NCBI GenBank assembly: GCA_016618085.1
Contig: JABLTG010000010.1
Coordinates: 166,847 to 230,846 of the forward strand
Length of the DNA stretch: 64,000 nt
Source of the DNA: Neovahlkampfia damariscottae
Lineage: Eukaryota > Heterolobosea > Selenaionea > Neovahlkampfiida > Neovahlkampfiidae
Direction: 5' to 3'
Position 1 is the first letter of the stretch. The number at the start of each line of letters is the position of its first letter. Of this stretch, positions 10,770-21,916 are shown one piece after another. The translations under genes and the position numbers were made by a program. Under the pieces are notes generated by a model. The model was not told the origin of the DNA, did no database searches, and was given only the letters and a program-made list of their open reading frames with translations.

Positions 10770-11234
10770 ATGAGATTTTTGGAGTTATTAATCTTGTTTT
10801 CGATATTATTTGCAGTGATCAGTCAACAAAGAGGGTTTGAAGAAGAAGGAGGACTTGGGGACGAAAATGAAAGAAGATATGTAGAAGATCAAACAGGAGA
10901 TGAAGAAGATGATGAATCATATGGATCAACAGAAAAAAGTACTGGAAATGTCTATGGAAAACATGAAAAAAAAGGAAAATACTCCAGATGCAAAGTTTCA
11001 AAAATTCGGTCGAAGAGGCGTGGATGGAGGTACTGTAAAAATGGAAAAAAATATAAATACATCAAATTTTGCTCCGGTCGATGTCGCCATGGATCAAGAT
11101 GTAAAGCAAGGAAGTATCGTACAAGGTGCATTTACAAGAGAAGGAGAAGAAAAGGGAAAAATACTGTAGTCGTTTATCGAAGAATCAAAGAACCTGTTGG
11201 TTGTGTATGTAGACAAAAATGCAAGCCTTGTTAA
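10770..11234 (+). CDS. small secreted protein: acidic propeptide plus basic Cys-rich domain
   Basis: Single exon, 154 residues. Signal peptide residues 1-19 (LLILFSILFAVIS). Residues 24-62 are strongly acidic (EEEGG, DEEDDES). From about residue 66 the sequence is strongly basic with 10 cysteines, spaced C..C..C-x3-C-x5-C, then C, then C-V-C-x3-C-x2-C at the end. The charge opposition resembles secreted peptides whose acidic prosegment masks a cationic mature domain, and the closing CVCRQKCKPC resembles the end of some cystine-knot proteins. A role as secreted antimicrobial, matrix or signalling protein is possible; none is shown. No direct family match recognised. Confidence 0.6.
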   Translation: MRFLELLILFSILFAVISQQRGFEEEGGLGDENERRYVEDQTGDEEDDESYGSTEKSTGNVYGKHEKKGKYSRCKVSKIRSKRRGWRYCKNGKKYKYIKFCSGRCRHGSRCKARKYRTRCIYKRRRRKGKNTVVVYRRIKEPVGCVCRQKCKPC

Positions 11235-11340
11235 TAAAATCTGATTTTCATCTCAAGAAGTGTGTTTTCCATGTGATACTAAAATCAAAGGGAATAAACA
11301 GTATTCTGATAACAGTTTATTAAAATCAAAAGATCATTCA

Positions 11341-14300
11341 TTATTCCTCTTTTTCTTTTAAGTTTGAAAAGATATAATAAAAAAATAATCCAAACAAAAA
11401 CAATGAAAATGCAGTCACTAGTGATATCAAATTTGAATTTAAGTAAAGCTCTTGATGAAAAAATCTTCCAAAAATATTCATTAAATATCTTCCGACCACA
11501 AAAAACACCATGGATTCCATTGATTTGCTAAATAATTGACTATATCCAAGCAATGCAATAAAAGCATATATTATAGATTGAAAAGCCCAACTGATGTAAT
11601 TTTGATCATTAAAATATACAACACTTGAAAATAATATGAACATTATCCCTAATAGTTTTTTTGATCTCCAACAATCCGTCATCCAGTTAACTGAGCAGCA
11701 AAGCAACATCAATTTTATTGTATCTTTAGATAGAGAATGTAGATTTGTGAACACGTTTTTTGCCATCGGATAAATACTAATAATATCTGAATAACGAGAT
11801 GATTCAAATGGAATGTTTGGGAAAACATATTCCAACATGGTATCCACTCCATTGGTTAGTATTCCAAATGATAATCCTAGAAATAAATGTTTCAGCGTTG
11901 ATTTTTGTGTTTTATAATTGGTGGATAAAAAACTGAAATACAATCCAAACAATCCACTGGACAAAATTATGTTCAAAAGTTGTGTTGCAATAATTTGAAT
12001 TAATTGATGTTTAAAAGGTTCAGTTTCTGAGAAATTGAATATGATTTCAAAATATGAGTTCAACTGATTAATACAGCTGAAAACAGTATGAGTTGTAAAA
12101 ATGATAAAAAATGGAACTTTGAATTTCTTGAAATTGAAGAAATACAATGGAACAATGATCATTCCATAGAAATAAGTCGAGTATATTTGTGAACATAGAC
12201 CTGAGAATATTTTGAAAAATTGTTTTTTTTTTCTTTGAGATCTCTTCCAAGTTTCTGAAATGTGAATATAATCAATGAAATCAACAATTTTATCACCTGA
12301 AATTTGGACATATTTTCGAACAGAATTATTCTGTAAAAATGATATATTAGTACCAAAGGTGAATTCCCAATCAATTCTATTTGGTAATTTGGTTGATGAA
12401 ACTGAAATTTGATTCATGTTTGAAATATCAATATTTTGTTGTATGATTTGTTGAGCTTCTTCTTTTGACATACTTTTCATTGAAATTTCTTCGGGTATAT
12501 AATGAGTTTCTCTTTGTATACTTCCATCCCTGTTGATATAAACAATGAAATTCTGTGCTCTTTCGACTACATCTTCAGATTCAAAATTTGAGAATTTGAC
12601 TGCCACAGAAGGATGACTCAAATTTGGAATGCTATAAAGTTTTGAATAATTCTTCAATCCATATTTTTCAATGATGTAATTGTCACCATTTCCAACTTCG
12701 TTTTCTACTGACATTGATATGAAATAATTTGAAAAATTCAATTGTTTTTGTTGGTATCTTTCAATAGCAATTTTCACTATTTTTTCGGAATCAATAACGA
12801 AGTTTGGTATTAATTTTTGATTTGTTGTGTTGAAGAGGTAAAATAATGAAATTCCAACTGCTATCCAAGCAAAGTGAAGAATTGAAAAATTCACTGTTTT
12901 CGAACTTTGTTTTGGAAATCCCTGAGATGATTCTGAATTCATTTCCATCGAAAAATTCTTTAATTCATCAATTATAACGACCTTTTCTTTCAATATGTTC
13001 ATGAACAAATGAAATAATAATGGTGAAGCTGCTGCAATAAATATGAAAATTTTTTGAATTTGGTATTCTGATACCATAATTGGAATTGAAAACCAGAATA
13101 AATCGTAAAGAAAATGAACATAAATAGGTGCTATCAACCCATATTTCAAAAATAAAAGTCCAAAAATCATTGATGGAATGATTAATTCGACCAATCTGGC
13201 GTATGCAGGTTTTGAAGGGTAATTGGCATGGGCAGCACTAAAAATTAAAGTCTGCACTATTAACCCCAAAAAGATGATTTTATGTTTATGATTTTGGTAT
13301 TTTTTTGCAAAAATATTGAAAAATGAAATCGGAATTGCTCTAAATAAAACTGTAAAAAAATGTTAAAACTCCTTGATGTTAAAAATTACATTCTTCTGAT
13401 ATTGCTGCCTCCAGAGATGATACAATTGATGAATAAGCAGGTAAATAATGTGAAAGTGCATTTTTATCTTCATTCATCGAAGAAGGTGTCCACCAATGAA
13501 AGTAATTAGTTCCGATCATATACAGCAGTATGGAATGTGAAAAAAACAAAATTAAGCAGAAGATTGAGACAAAAAACTCTTCAATATACAAATGAGATCT
13601 GATTGTTTCCGTAAATTTCCACAATTGAAAATGATTTTCAAATGATTTCCTGAATAAACTTTCTGCAACGACAAACAGCAAGAAATAATAACCTACATTT
13701 TGAAAAAATGATAATATGTGTGAAATTAATTCTTGTAAAATAAATATACTCACATCCAATTCGGTTTTATATCTCATCCATATTAAAGGCCATGTATTTA
13801 AAGATTGCAAAAATATCAAAAAACTGAATAGAGATGCATACCAAAATGAATTGAAAAAGGTGAAACTTTTTCGATTCAAAATGAATAAAACACTACCCAA
13901 CATCATAGAAATATAATACAATCCAATTATAAAATAATAAGCAATGGATGAAATCATCTCATTATCAGAATGTAATTCTGCGTATTTCAAAGAGAAGGAT
14001 TCAGGAATTTCAACATAATTGATAAGATTAGTAAAATTGACACCCTTTAAAACCATTTTGATCCTATAACTTGAATCATGATCAATAGAGACATTTCTCA
14101 TTGAATAAACAAATTCATGATCTATTCTGCCATTATTTTGTTCTTCTTCACTATGTTCTATCAATTCATGAGTTTCATTCAACGATATATTCCAAGGACT
14201 TTGTTTTAATAAATCTTCTAAAAATGAAATTCCTTCTTTTTTGTTCATATTTTTCTTGTTAAAAAAATAGTCTTCAGATAAAACCTTCACATTGTTAAAT

Positions 14301-14682
14301 GAAAAAATATTACTTGCTCAAAACCATATAGTTCTCCTTTTGAAGTGAAAATAAAATAAATCTCGCAGATTTCTTGTTCTTTAAAACTTCTACTGATCCA
14401 TTGAAATGGAAAATAAGGTTTTTCTAAAATTGAGATCAACTTTTTGTATCCAAATTTGAAGTCAACATAATGAATAAAATTGGAATCCATTCTAAAACTT
14501 GCAGCTATGCTTGAAGAATTTGAACAAGAAAATTTTTTTGTTAACTCTTTTGTTTGTGAAATGACATCTTCTCTTTGCATTGTTATTTTTGAGTGTATTA
14601 TTGGAAAAGCTTTTTCATAATTTTTTTTTATAAAAAGAAAACAAAAAATCATCACAACAACAAAGATAAGTTGTTTCTTCAT
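11341..14682 (-). CDS. large CPBP-family (CAAX protease/Rce1-like) membrane protein
   Basis: Three exons on the minus strand: 14314..14682, 13390..14284, 11341..13349 (introns 29 and 40 nt); 1090 residues. The signature EEFLFR at about residue 420 (its Phe codon is made across the second splice), AAHANYP about 45 residues later and HFLYDLFW further on are the E-E-x3-R, F/A-x2-H and H-x3-D/N motifs of CPBP intramembrane proteases. A signal anchor starts the protein; a luminal or extracellular N-terminal part precedes it, and a second half with a further eight or so membrane segments follows a soluble insertion. CPBP enzymes cleave prenylated CAAX proteins or act in peptide maturation. At 1090 residues it is far larger than usual (about 250-350). 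A CCAAT box lies 9 nt before the ATG. Confidence 0.82.
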
Positions 14683-14689
14683 GTTTTAT

Positions 14690-14936
14690 TCGACCAATCA
14701 AAAAGCAAAACGGATTAATATTAATGATTGTGTTAAAAATAACACAATTTCCTTCAATCAATGAGTTATTGTTTAATTTATTATTATTAAAATTATTACA
14801 GGATGTGAACTCGTTTTTCTTCTGCAAAACTTGGCCATTTGGATCATATATTGAAAAATTATACAATAAAATGAAGAAAAAACATTTTATTCAGCTATTT
14901 TGCATTCAACTTTGCCAACATTATGTTCAAATGTGA
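14690..14936 (+). pseudogene. decayed copy of the 5' end of the C2/propeller gene
   Basis: The plus strand resembles 16141-16260, the promoter and first exon of the C2/propeller gene. Both copies share a run around TTCTTCATGTTT..., then GACCAATCAAA, then the same reading around LKITQFPSIN versus VKVTELPSIN. After about 60 nt of similar exon the resemblance fades, and the reading frame carries on with no C2 consensus into the 3' end of the neighbouring beta-helix gene. The copy's CCAAT box now serves the divergent CPBP gene. I read it as a fragment of an old duplication; it could instead be a chance survivor of promoter duplication. Confidence 0.35.
14691..14700. promoter_or_regulatory. CCAAT-type start-proximal box
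   Basis: CGACCAATCA on the plus strand, 9 nt from ATG 14682 of the CPBP gene, as ATTGGTC on that gene's strand. One of the closest spacings in the window. Confidence 0.5.
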
Positions 14937-15870
14937 CATCTTTCAATGAAATATGACTTGATGAATCACATTTGAAAATGTAATTTGATTTGTTTCCCAT
15001 AATTTTACTTTTTCTATATTCCACAGAAGCTCCTATCATTTCAACAATAGGTTTATTTGATTTATTCCCAATCACATTCATATTATTTGCAATCATTTTT
15101 CCTTTGTTGAAAGTAATTGAATCCTTGTTGTTGTAAAAAGTTGAATTCGAAATAATTCCATTGGTACTATCAAAATGTATTCCATTTCCTTGTACAAATA
15201 CATTTGAAATGGAAAGATCAGAAATTTGGTTAAATTTCATCGGTTGAAGCCCATCAAAAATGAAAATTTTGTTCATTTTTACGTGTTTGAAGAAACCAGT
15301 TTGTGGACCTGATGAATTTCTGAAATATACCGAATTCATGAATAATTTAGATTTAGAGTATATTTCTGGGTATATTGATGTAAGTCCATGATAATTTTCT
15401 ATTTCAACGTTTGAAATGTGAACAAAAGAATTTTTTTCAAGTTGTAATTCCATCGCTCCAACCTCACAATTGCCACATCTAAGGAGACAGTTGATAGCAG
15501 TGAAATTTGAAAGACTTCTTGTCCAAAACGCATGTGTTTTTCCAGAATCTATAACTACGTTTTTAACCAAAAAGCTTCTGGTGCGGAATCCTGTCATCAC
15601 AAATCTACCTTTTATAAGAGGTCTGGATTCTCCTGATATTCCTTCAACAATCATAGTTTTTTCATAAAAATTATTTTTTAATTCATATGTTCCTTCTTTT
15701 AACATGATTGTGTCACCATGAACCATCGCACTGTAAGCTTTATCAAAGGTTTTGAAAGGACTTTCTTTTCTTCCATATCCAGTGTCATCATTTCCATTTC
15801 TTTCAGAAACATACCAAAGATTTGAACATACCGCAACTGCAATGAATGAGAGTAATACAATTCCTTTCAT
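14887..15870 (-). CDS. secreted right-handed beta-helix protein
   Basis: Single exon, 327 residues from ATG 15870 (MKGIVLLSFIAVAVCS is a signal peptide; the frame is open 12 codons further upstream, but that would bury it). The remainder looks like a pectate-lyase-type parallel beta-helix: N-terminal YVSERNGNDDTGYGRKESPF and FDKAYSAMVHGDTI are the usual opening of the 'DUF1565/periplasmic copper-binding-like' beta-helices, followed by short repeats rich in I/V-x-N-x (NVVIDSG, NVEIENY, NVFVQGNG, STFYNN, NVIGNKS). Many NxS/T sequons fit secretion. Catalytic residues of a lyase are not evident, so adhesion or carbohydrate binding is as likely as catalysis. A CCAAT box lies about 33 nt upstream. 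Confidence 0.7.
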   Translation of the reverse strand: MKGIVLLSFIAVAVCSNLWYVSERNGNDDTGYGRKESPFKTFDKAYSAMVHGDTIMLKEGTYELKNNFYEKTMIVEGISGESRPLIKGRFVMTGFRTRSFLVKNVVIDSGKTHAFWTRSLSNFTAINCLLRCGNCEVGAMELQLEKNSFVHISNVEIENYHGLTSIYPEIYSKSKLFMNSVYFRNSSGPQTGFFKHVKMNKIFIFDGLQPMKFNQISDLSISNVFVQGNGIHFDSTNGIISNSTFYNNKDSITFNKGKMIANNMNVIGNKSNKPIVEMIGASVEYRKSKIMGNKSNYIFKCDSSSHISLKDVTFEHNVGKVECKIAE

Positions 15871-16182
15871 GTTTTCAATACTTTTCTGATTTGAATAGTT
15901 AACCAATCAAACAAAGTTTATAAATTGATTTATCCAATTGAAAGGCTTCTAATTTCTTCATCCCCACAATTGAATCAAAAATGAAAAAATAGGTGATTTT
16001 TCTTTAGGACAGTTGATGATGTAAAATTTATTTTTCCTTTTTTTGGGTTTATAGTAATAATAATTATATCTAATAATAAAATAATTATTTTTTGCTTACA
16101 TTACAATGTGAGCAATAATTCATGTTCATGATCCAAATTCTTCATGTTTATTTGACCAATCAAATTGGAAAAAAAAACCAAC
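15871..16182. promoter_or_regulatory. divergent intergenic region, 312 nt
   Basis: Separates the beta-helix gene (minus) from the C2/propeller gene (plus). CCAAT boxes at 15899-15907 and 16152-16162 lie close to the two starts. The middle is A+T-rich (poly-A/T and ATAATAATTAT runs near 16055-16095) with no reading frame or structured RNA that I can see. Confidence 0.4.
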
Positions 16183-19100
16183 ATGGAAAACTTGTATCAA
16201 ATCGATGTGGTAAAAGTAACAGAATTACCTTCAATCAATGGAGTATGTGATACATATTGTAAAATTTCAGGTTTGAAAACTTTTGCTTCTGATTTTCTCA
16301 AAAGTTGGTTTGGAATTTAAAAAAACAAAAATTATCAAAAAATCTTTAAACCCAAAATTTAAAGAAGAATTTGATTTTAAAATTAATAAATCAGAAAAGA
16401 AAATCAATTTTCAAATTTTTAAGTAAAAGAACAAAAACTAAAATTTTAGTGAAAAATCTGATGAATTACTAGATGAAACATCAATTTTACTTGAAGATTT
16501 ATTTGAAGGATTTTCGACGTATACACTTTATGGTGATAATGCATCCAAATTTCATATTGAAATTGTGAAACCATTTCAAATTCCTGAGGAATCTATCACA
16601 TCTTTGAAGAAAATAGAAATAGCATATCAATCAATACCTATTGGAAGTTTAATCGATAAAGGTTCTTTGGATATAATTTATGATCCTAATTACTTAAATA
16701 CATCCGTTTTTTGTAACAAAGATGGTGAGTTAATATACTATTTCAATGCAAATGGAATGTGGGAAAATTATTCATTGGGGAAATGCTCAGGTGATATTTC
16801 GGTTGTAAAGCATAAACATGATATTTTTCTCTTTTTTGTAGATCAAAATAATCATTTAAATTTCCAAAAAAAAACTCAAGGAAGTTGGATTTCACACAAG
16901 AAGAGTTTTGAAAAATACAGAGTCAAAGAAAGAATTTCTGCAATTTTTGAAATTCAAAGAGATCACCCAGCAGTATTTTTCAAAGATGATAATGGGATTA
17001 TTCATTATGCTTATTATGAATCTGAATGGAAAGTTGACAACAAATCATTCCAAAATTATCCTTGTATCGGAGATTTATCTGCTGTTTATGAAGAAAATAG
17101 AAATCATGCTGGGTTGTTTTATCATGGTGAAAATAATAAAATCCATCATTGGTACGTTGAAAAAAAGAAATGGATTCATGATACCACATCATTTTCAAAA
17201 ACAAATATAGGAGGTTGTATTTCAGCAATTTATAATTCCAGTAGATCCCATTCAGAAATATTTGTTGTATCTGAATACAGTACAGTTATATACTACTCAC
17301 ATAATGTCAATTGGAAAATAGAAGATAATTTATTTGATCAAGAAGTTTATGGAGATTTACAAGCCTGCTATAATCCAATATCTGGTTCACCAGAAGTGAT
17401 ATATACATCAAAATTAGGAGGTTTAGAACATTACAGTTTTGATATTGAAAATAAATGGAAATCTGTTTCACATTTTGAAAGTAAACCATTTTCACCAATT
17501 GGAATCACTTTTTCTGATCACAGAAAATCAATTGAATTTTTTTATATGTCATATGATCATAGTGGACATTACTACTATAATAGTGGTTTGCATTACATTC
17601 ACGAAACAAATTCTTTTTCAGATGGGTTAAGCCAATTAAATTCAACCAGTAAAACTCAAGTACAACAACGACGAAAGATGAAAATTAAAATCCAAATCAA
17701 TTGTGCATATAATCTTCCAAAATCTACAGATGGATCAGAACCTGATTCTGCCTGTGAAATATCTGGTAAACAAAACTAAAAAATAATTTTTTTCTTCAAC
17801 AGTTGAAGGACAAACTGACACAACAAAATCCATTTCATCGGATTTAAATCCTGTTTGGAATGAAACCTTTCAATTTGAAATCAAGAATTTATCATCTCCT
17901 CTTTATTTAACAGTTTTTGAGTAAGTCATAAATTTTATTTTTTTACAAAGCAGTTCAAAATTGATTTCAAAAGATATTGGCTCAATTACAGTAAATCTTG
18001 AAGAACTGGATGAAGGTTTAAATAAACTCCTTCTTCAATTACCAGATCAAGGAACATTAAGTGCAGACATCAAAACAGAAGGATTTGGAAAAGTCACTGA
18101 AAAACCAATCACATCTAATAACAATCAACCAAAATTTATACAACAAAAACATTATTCTGGTAAAATTGAACACAATAAAGATGATTATTCAGGAGTCATT
18201 GAAGAAACTGAAAAGAAACAAAAAGAATATCAAAGTTCATCAAAGATATTACCATTTCTCTTCAGTCATGGATCAGTTGATATTGTTTATGAACCATCAA
18301 GAAGTCATATTGCTATTGTTTCAAATGTTAAAGGAAAATTAACTTATTATTTCTATGGTGAAGATAATTCCATTGTTAAAGATAATATTAGTTTACCTGA
18401 ATGTAAAGGTGATATTTCAGTTGTTTGGGAGAAACAAAGAGATCATATTGGTATTTTCTATGAAGGAAAAAATGGATTCTTATCCTATAGTTATTGGAAT
18501 AATGAAAAATGGAATCATTCAAATGAAAACGCATTCATGGAAAGTGGAAAAATTGGTGGTAGAATTTGTGCTGTTTATGAACCACAAAGAAATCATCCAG
18601 CTTGTTTTTTTGTTGGTGATGATGGATCCATTCATTATTGGTATGTGAGAGATGGAATTTGGAAACATGATTGCAAGAGTTTTGAAGTGAAATGTCATGG
18701 AGATTTATCAGTAGTTTATGAAAAACATAAAAACCATTCAGCAATCTTTTATGAAGGACCTGATAATCAATTGGTTTATTACTACGTTGATAAAGTTTGG
18801 AAATATGAAAAAAAAATATTCGAACATCATAAAGTTGGAGGAGCAATTTCTGCATTGTACAATGAAAAAAGGAAACATTCTGAGGTTTATTATTCAGGTA
18901 GAAATGCCAAATTGAATTATTGGTACAATTTAAATGGTGTTTGGACGGTGGATAATTTTTCATTCAAAGAACCTGTTTTAGGTGATTTGAAGGCTATTTA
19001 TAATCCAAGTACAGAAAGTAGTGAAGTTGTTTATTCAACTGTTTCAGGTGTTAACCATTATTTTATTGCTTTGAATGAGTGGAAATCAATGTTGCATGCT

Positions 19101-19247
19101 TCTTCAAATTCAAAAGGTACCATTTCAGTTTGTTATTCTCCAATAAGAAGGACAGTTGAATTTTATTATCTTTCTTCTTCACATATTGGACATTATCACT
19201 TTTTTAATGGTTATAACTATCAACATGATGACAAAACGTATAATTAA
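16183..19247 (+). CDS. C2 domain / beta-propeller tandem protein
   Basis: Five exons: 16183..16270, 16305..16422, 16450..17765, 17803..17920, 17951..19247 (introns 27-37 nt); 978 residues. The protein is an internal duplication. Unit 1 has a C2 domain (about residues 1-130, with the C2 hallmark SLNPKFKEEFDF) and a propeller (about 150-475). Unit 2 has a second C2 domain (about 480-610, DLNPVWNETFQF) and a second propeller (about 640-978). Each propeller has blades of about 45 residues with the consensus G-x-I-S-A-V-Y-E-x-x-R-x-H-x-A and FY-x-G-x-x-N-x-I-x-Y-W-Y. C2 domains bind phospholipid, often with calcium; the blades resemble fucose-lectin/sialidase-type propellers. There is no signal peptide, so a cytosolic membrane-docking role is inferred. 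Confidence 0.78.
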
Positions 19248-19255
19248 GATCAAAT

Positions 19256-21714
19256 TTATTTTTGAATTTCATCTTTTTTCAATATTTCATTTTCTTTTGT
19301 TAATTTTTCATTCACTATTTTTAAATCTGAAACTTCATTTTCCAAGAATGAAATTCTTTGTTTCAATATTGATATTTCATTTTTATTATCAATATTATCT
19401 TTTGTTAAATTCCAAGGACTTACAGGTGAAGGTGTTGTATGTAAATCTTTGTTCATTTTATTCATTTTTTGAATAGTTTGTCTGACAGTTCTGAATTTTG
19501 ATTCATTTCTACCATTCCAATTTGGAGCTTCAGGTGTTAGAAATAAATGAAATGCTTGATCAAATGATGTTGATAAAATCCATTCATGAGAACATTTTGG
19601 TACTTTTTTCAATTCTTTTTTTGATAATTTTGTATCTATTACTTTATCATGACATTCAGTACAAAATGTCACAAAACAATTTTTACAAATGTATCTTTCT
19701 TTACTTACTAAGTAAAATGATTTAGAAAATTTGAAATATCAAACAGTAAATTGCACAGACTCTACAATTTTTAATGTATTTATTACCCCAACGTGCTTTC
19801 AAAATTGCTTGATTTTGTGATAAATTTGAGAATTTATAATCGTCCAATAAATCACATTTATACAATTCAGAGCAAACTGAATAGTTCCAATTAATACCAC
19901 CATGAATGTACATGTGATTTTTATAAACAACAGAAACATGTCCCATACGTTTTAAAGGGTAATCACCTTTCAATTTAATCTCTTTCCAAACTAATAAATC
20001 TAAATCAAGTTCATAAAACATGTCATGTGAAAATTTGATTTTATTTCCACCTCTATTAATACCTCCAAAAACAATTAATTTATTTTTATACAAGCATGCA
20101 GTATGATCCCATCTAGATGTTGGTAAATCACCTTTTGAATCTAATGATTCCCATTTCTTCTCTTCAAAATCATAACACCAAAGATAATCATCTTTTTCAA
20201 TTGCATCATCATCATATTGTCCTCCAAATACAAACATAAAACTTTTATAGACTATTGCAGTATGTCCATATCTTGGTGTTGGTCTGTCAATTTGATCTAA
20301 AAGTAATAATTTTTCATCAGTAAAGTTATATTGATAAAAATGATCAAAAACTTGTAAAGTCATTTCTTTATGAAATCCACCAAATATGTACATTGAATCT
20401 TCATAAACAACTACACTTGGTGATGCAATACTATGTGAAAAATGTTTTTTAATCATTCTCCAAGAGTTCTTTTCAAAATCATATTGATATATATCTGATA
20501 AGTATCTATCAGAACAACCACCAACAATATACATTGAATTATTATAATAAACAGATTTATGCCACGATCTTCCATGTGGATTTTGTTTATAATTTGAAAA
20601 TGATTTTGAATTCAAATTCTTCCAATCAATAGCTTCAAAATTGAATTCATAAATATTATTTGTATCAGATTCATAATATCCACCAAAGATAATCATTGAT
20701 GATTCATGTAAAATACAAGAATGAGAATATACATTTTTAGGAACATAACCAGCAATGAATGATAATTTTTTCTTTTCTAAATCTGTTAATAATTGATGAA
20801 TATCATATGCACTAGGTCTATCCTTTTCTTTAACTGATAATAATAATAATGTTAATGTTATCAAATGTGATGAATATTCTTTCTCCATTTCTTTTCTCAG
20901 TTCTAAATTTAAATTTTTGTTCTTTACAATATCAACATGAAATAATCTTGTTTTTTTGGTCATTAAATAATACAATATAGCTCCTAATGAAAATATATCA
21001 ACTTTTACTCCATATTTTGTATCTGAAAAAATCTCCGGTGCCATAAAATACTATTGTGTGAAAATTTTTTTTTTTAATTTTTACAGGTGTTCCGCATATT
21101 GTTTTCATGATAGACATTGAAGACATCTTTTTTGATAAACCAAAATCACCAATGATTAAACTTAATTCACCATTTTCATCTTCTGAAATTAATAAATTTT
21201 CAGGTTTTAAATCACGATGAGCTATGTTTGATTTATGTAATGCTTGTAATCCTTCTGTTATATTCTTTGCAAATTTTAAAATAACCTTTTTTCTTTCAGT
21301 TTTTTTTTTTTAATTTTTACATCTTCTGCAAGTCCACCTTCAATGGATTCCATAAAGGCCCATAAATCACCTCTAGGATAATAAGGCATTATTATATTAA
21401 CAGTTAAGTCTTCTGATATTTCATTTTGATTCAAGAATAAATCATAATATTCAGTCAAATTTGGGTCATGAACATTTTGCAAAACTTGGACTTCTAAATA
21501 GATTTTATTTAGATTTTGATTTCTTTTACCTTGTATGGCTTTGTTTGCATCTTCTAATTTATCAAAGTGTATGATTTTTAACGCAAATTTTATATTTTCA
21601 TTCGTTTTTTTAGATACAAGATATACAGACCCTTGTCCACCTTTTTAAAAGTTTAGTTTATGATGTGATCTTTAAACCTTTGCCAATTTTTTTTATGACG
21701 TTGTATTTTTCCAT
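19256..21714 (-). CDS. protein kinase with kelch propeller and zinc finger
   Basis: Six exons on the minus strand: 21678..21714, 21530..21640, 21321..21493, 21085..21285, 19745..21050, 19256..19707 (introns 34-37 nt); 759 residues. The kinase domain (1 to about 260) is complete: GKGGQGSVY loop, K34 in ALKII, H130-R131-D132 in HRDLKPEN, D154-F155-G156, and APE. It looks closest to NEK/calcium-CaM-like Ser/Thr kinases. Six kelch repeats follow (about 270-600; MIIFGG, MYIVGG, MYIFGG, MFVFGG, LIVFGG, MYIHGG). Then a Cys zinc finger (NCRVCAIYL, YICKNC, FCTECH), whose coding is completed by the last splice, and a C-terminal coiled coil. All catalytic residues are present, so it should be active. 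The promoter ATTGGTCAAAT lies 10 nt upstream. Confidence 0.85.
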
Positions 21715-21724
21715 GAAACAAATT

Positions 21725-21735
21725 ATTGGTCAAAT
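21725..21735. promoter_or_regulatory. CCAAT-type box between divergent genes
   Basis: ATTGGTCAAAT, 10 nt upstream of the kinase-kelch ATG (21714, minus) and about 180 nt upstream of the TFIIB-like gene (21917, plus). The 202-nt interval holds no other evident feature. Confidence 0.5.
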
Positions 21736-21916
21736 CAATTCCACCCTTCAAGCTTTTTTTGTTTTGCAAAAAGTGAAAAAACATGAAACTTCAATTACTT
21801 CAATTTAACATAGTAAATGGAACAAAAAAATGAATAGAAGAAAATATGACTTTATAAAGTGTTTTTGGATGAACAAATAAGGATAAATAGGAGAATTTTC
21901 TTTTCAAACTTCAAAA

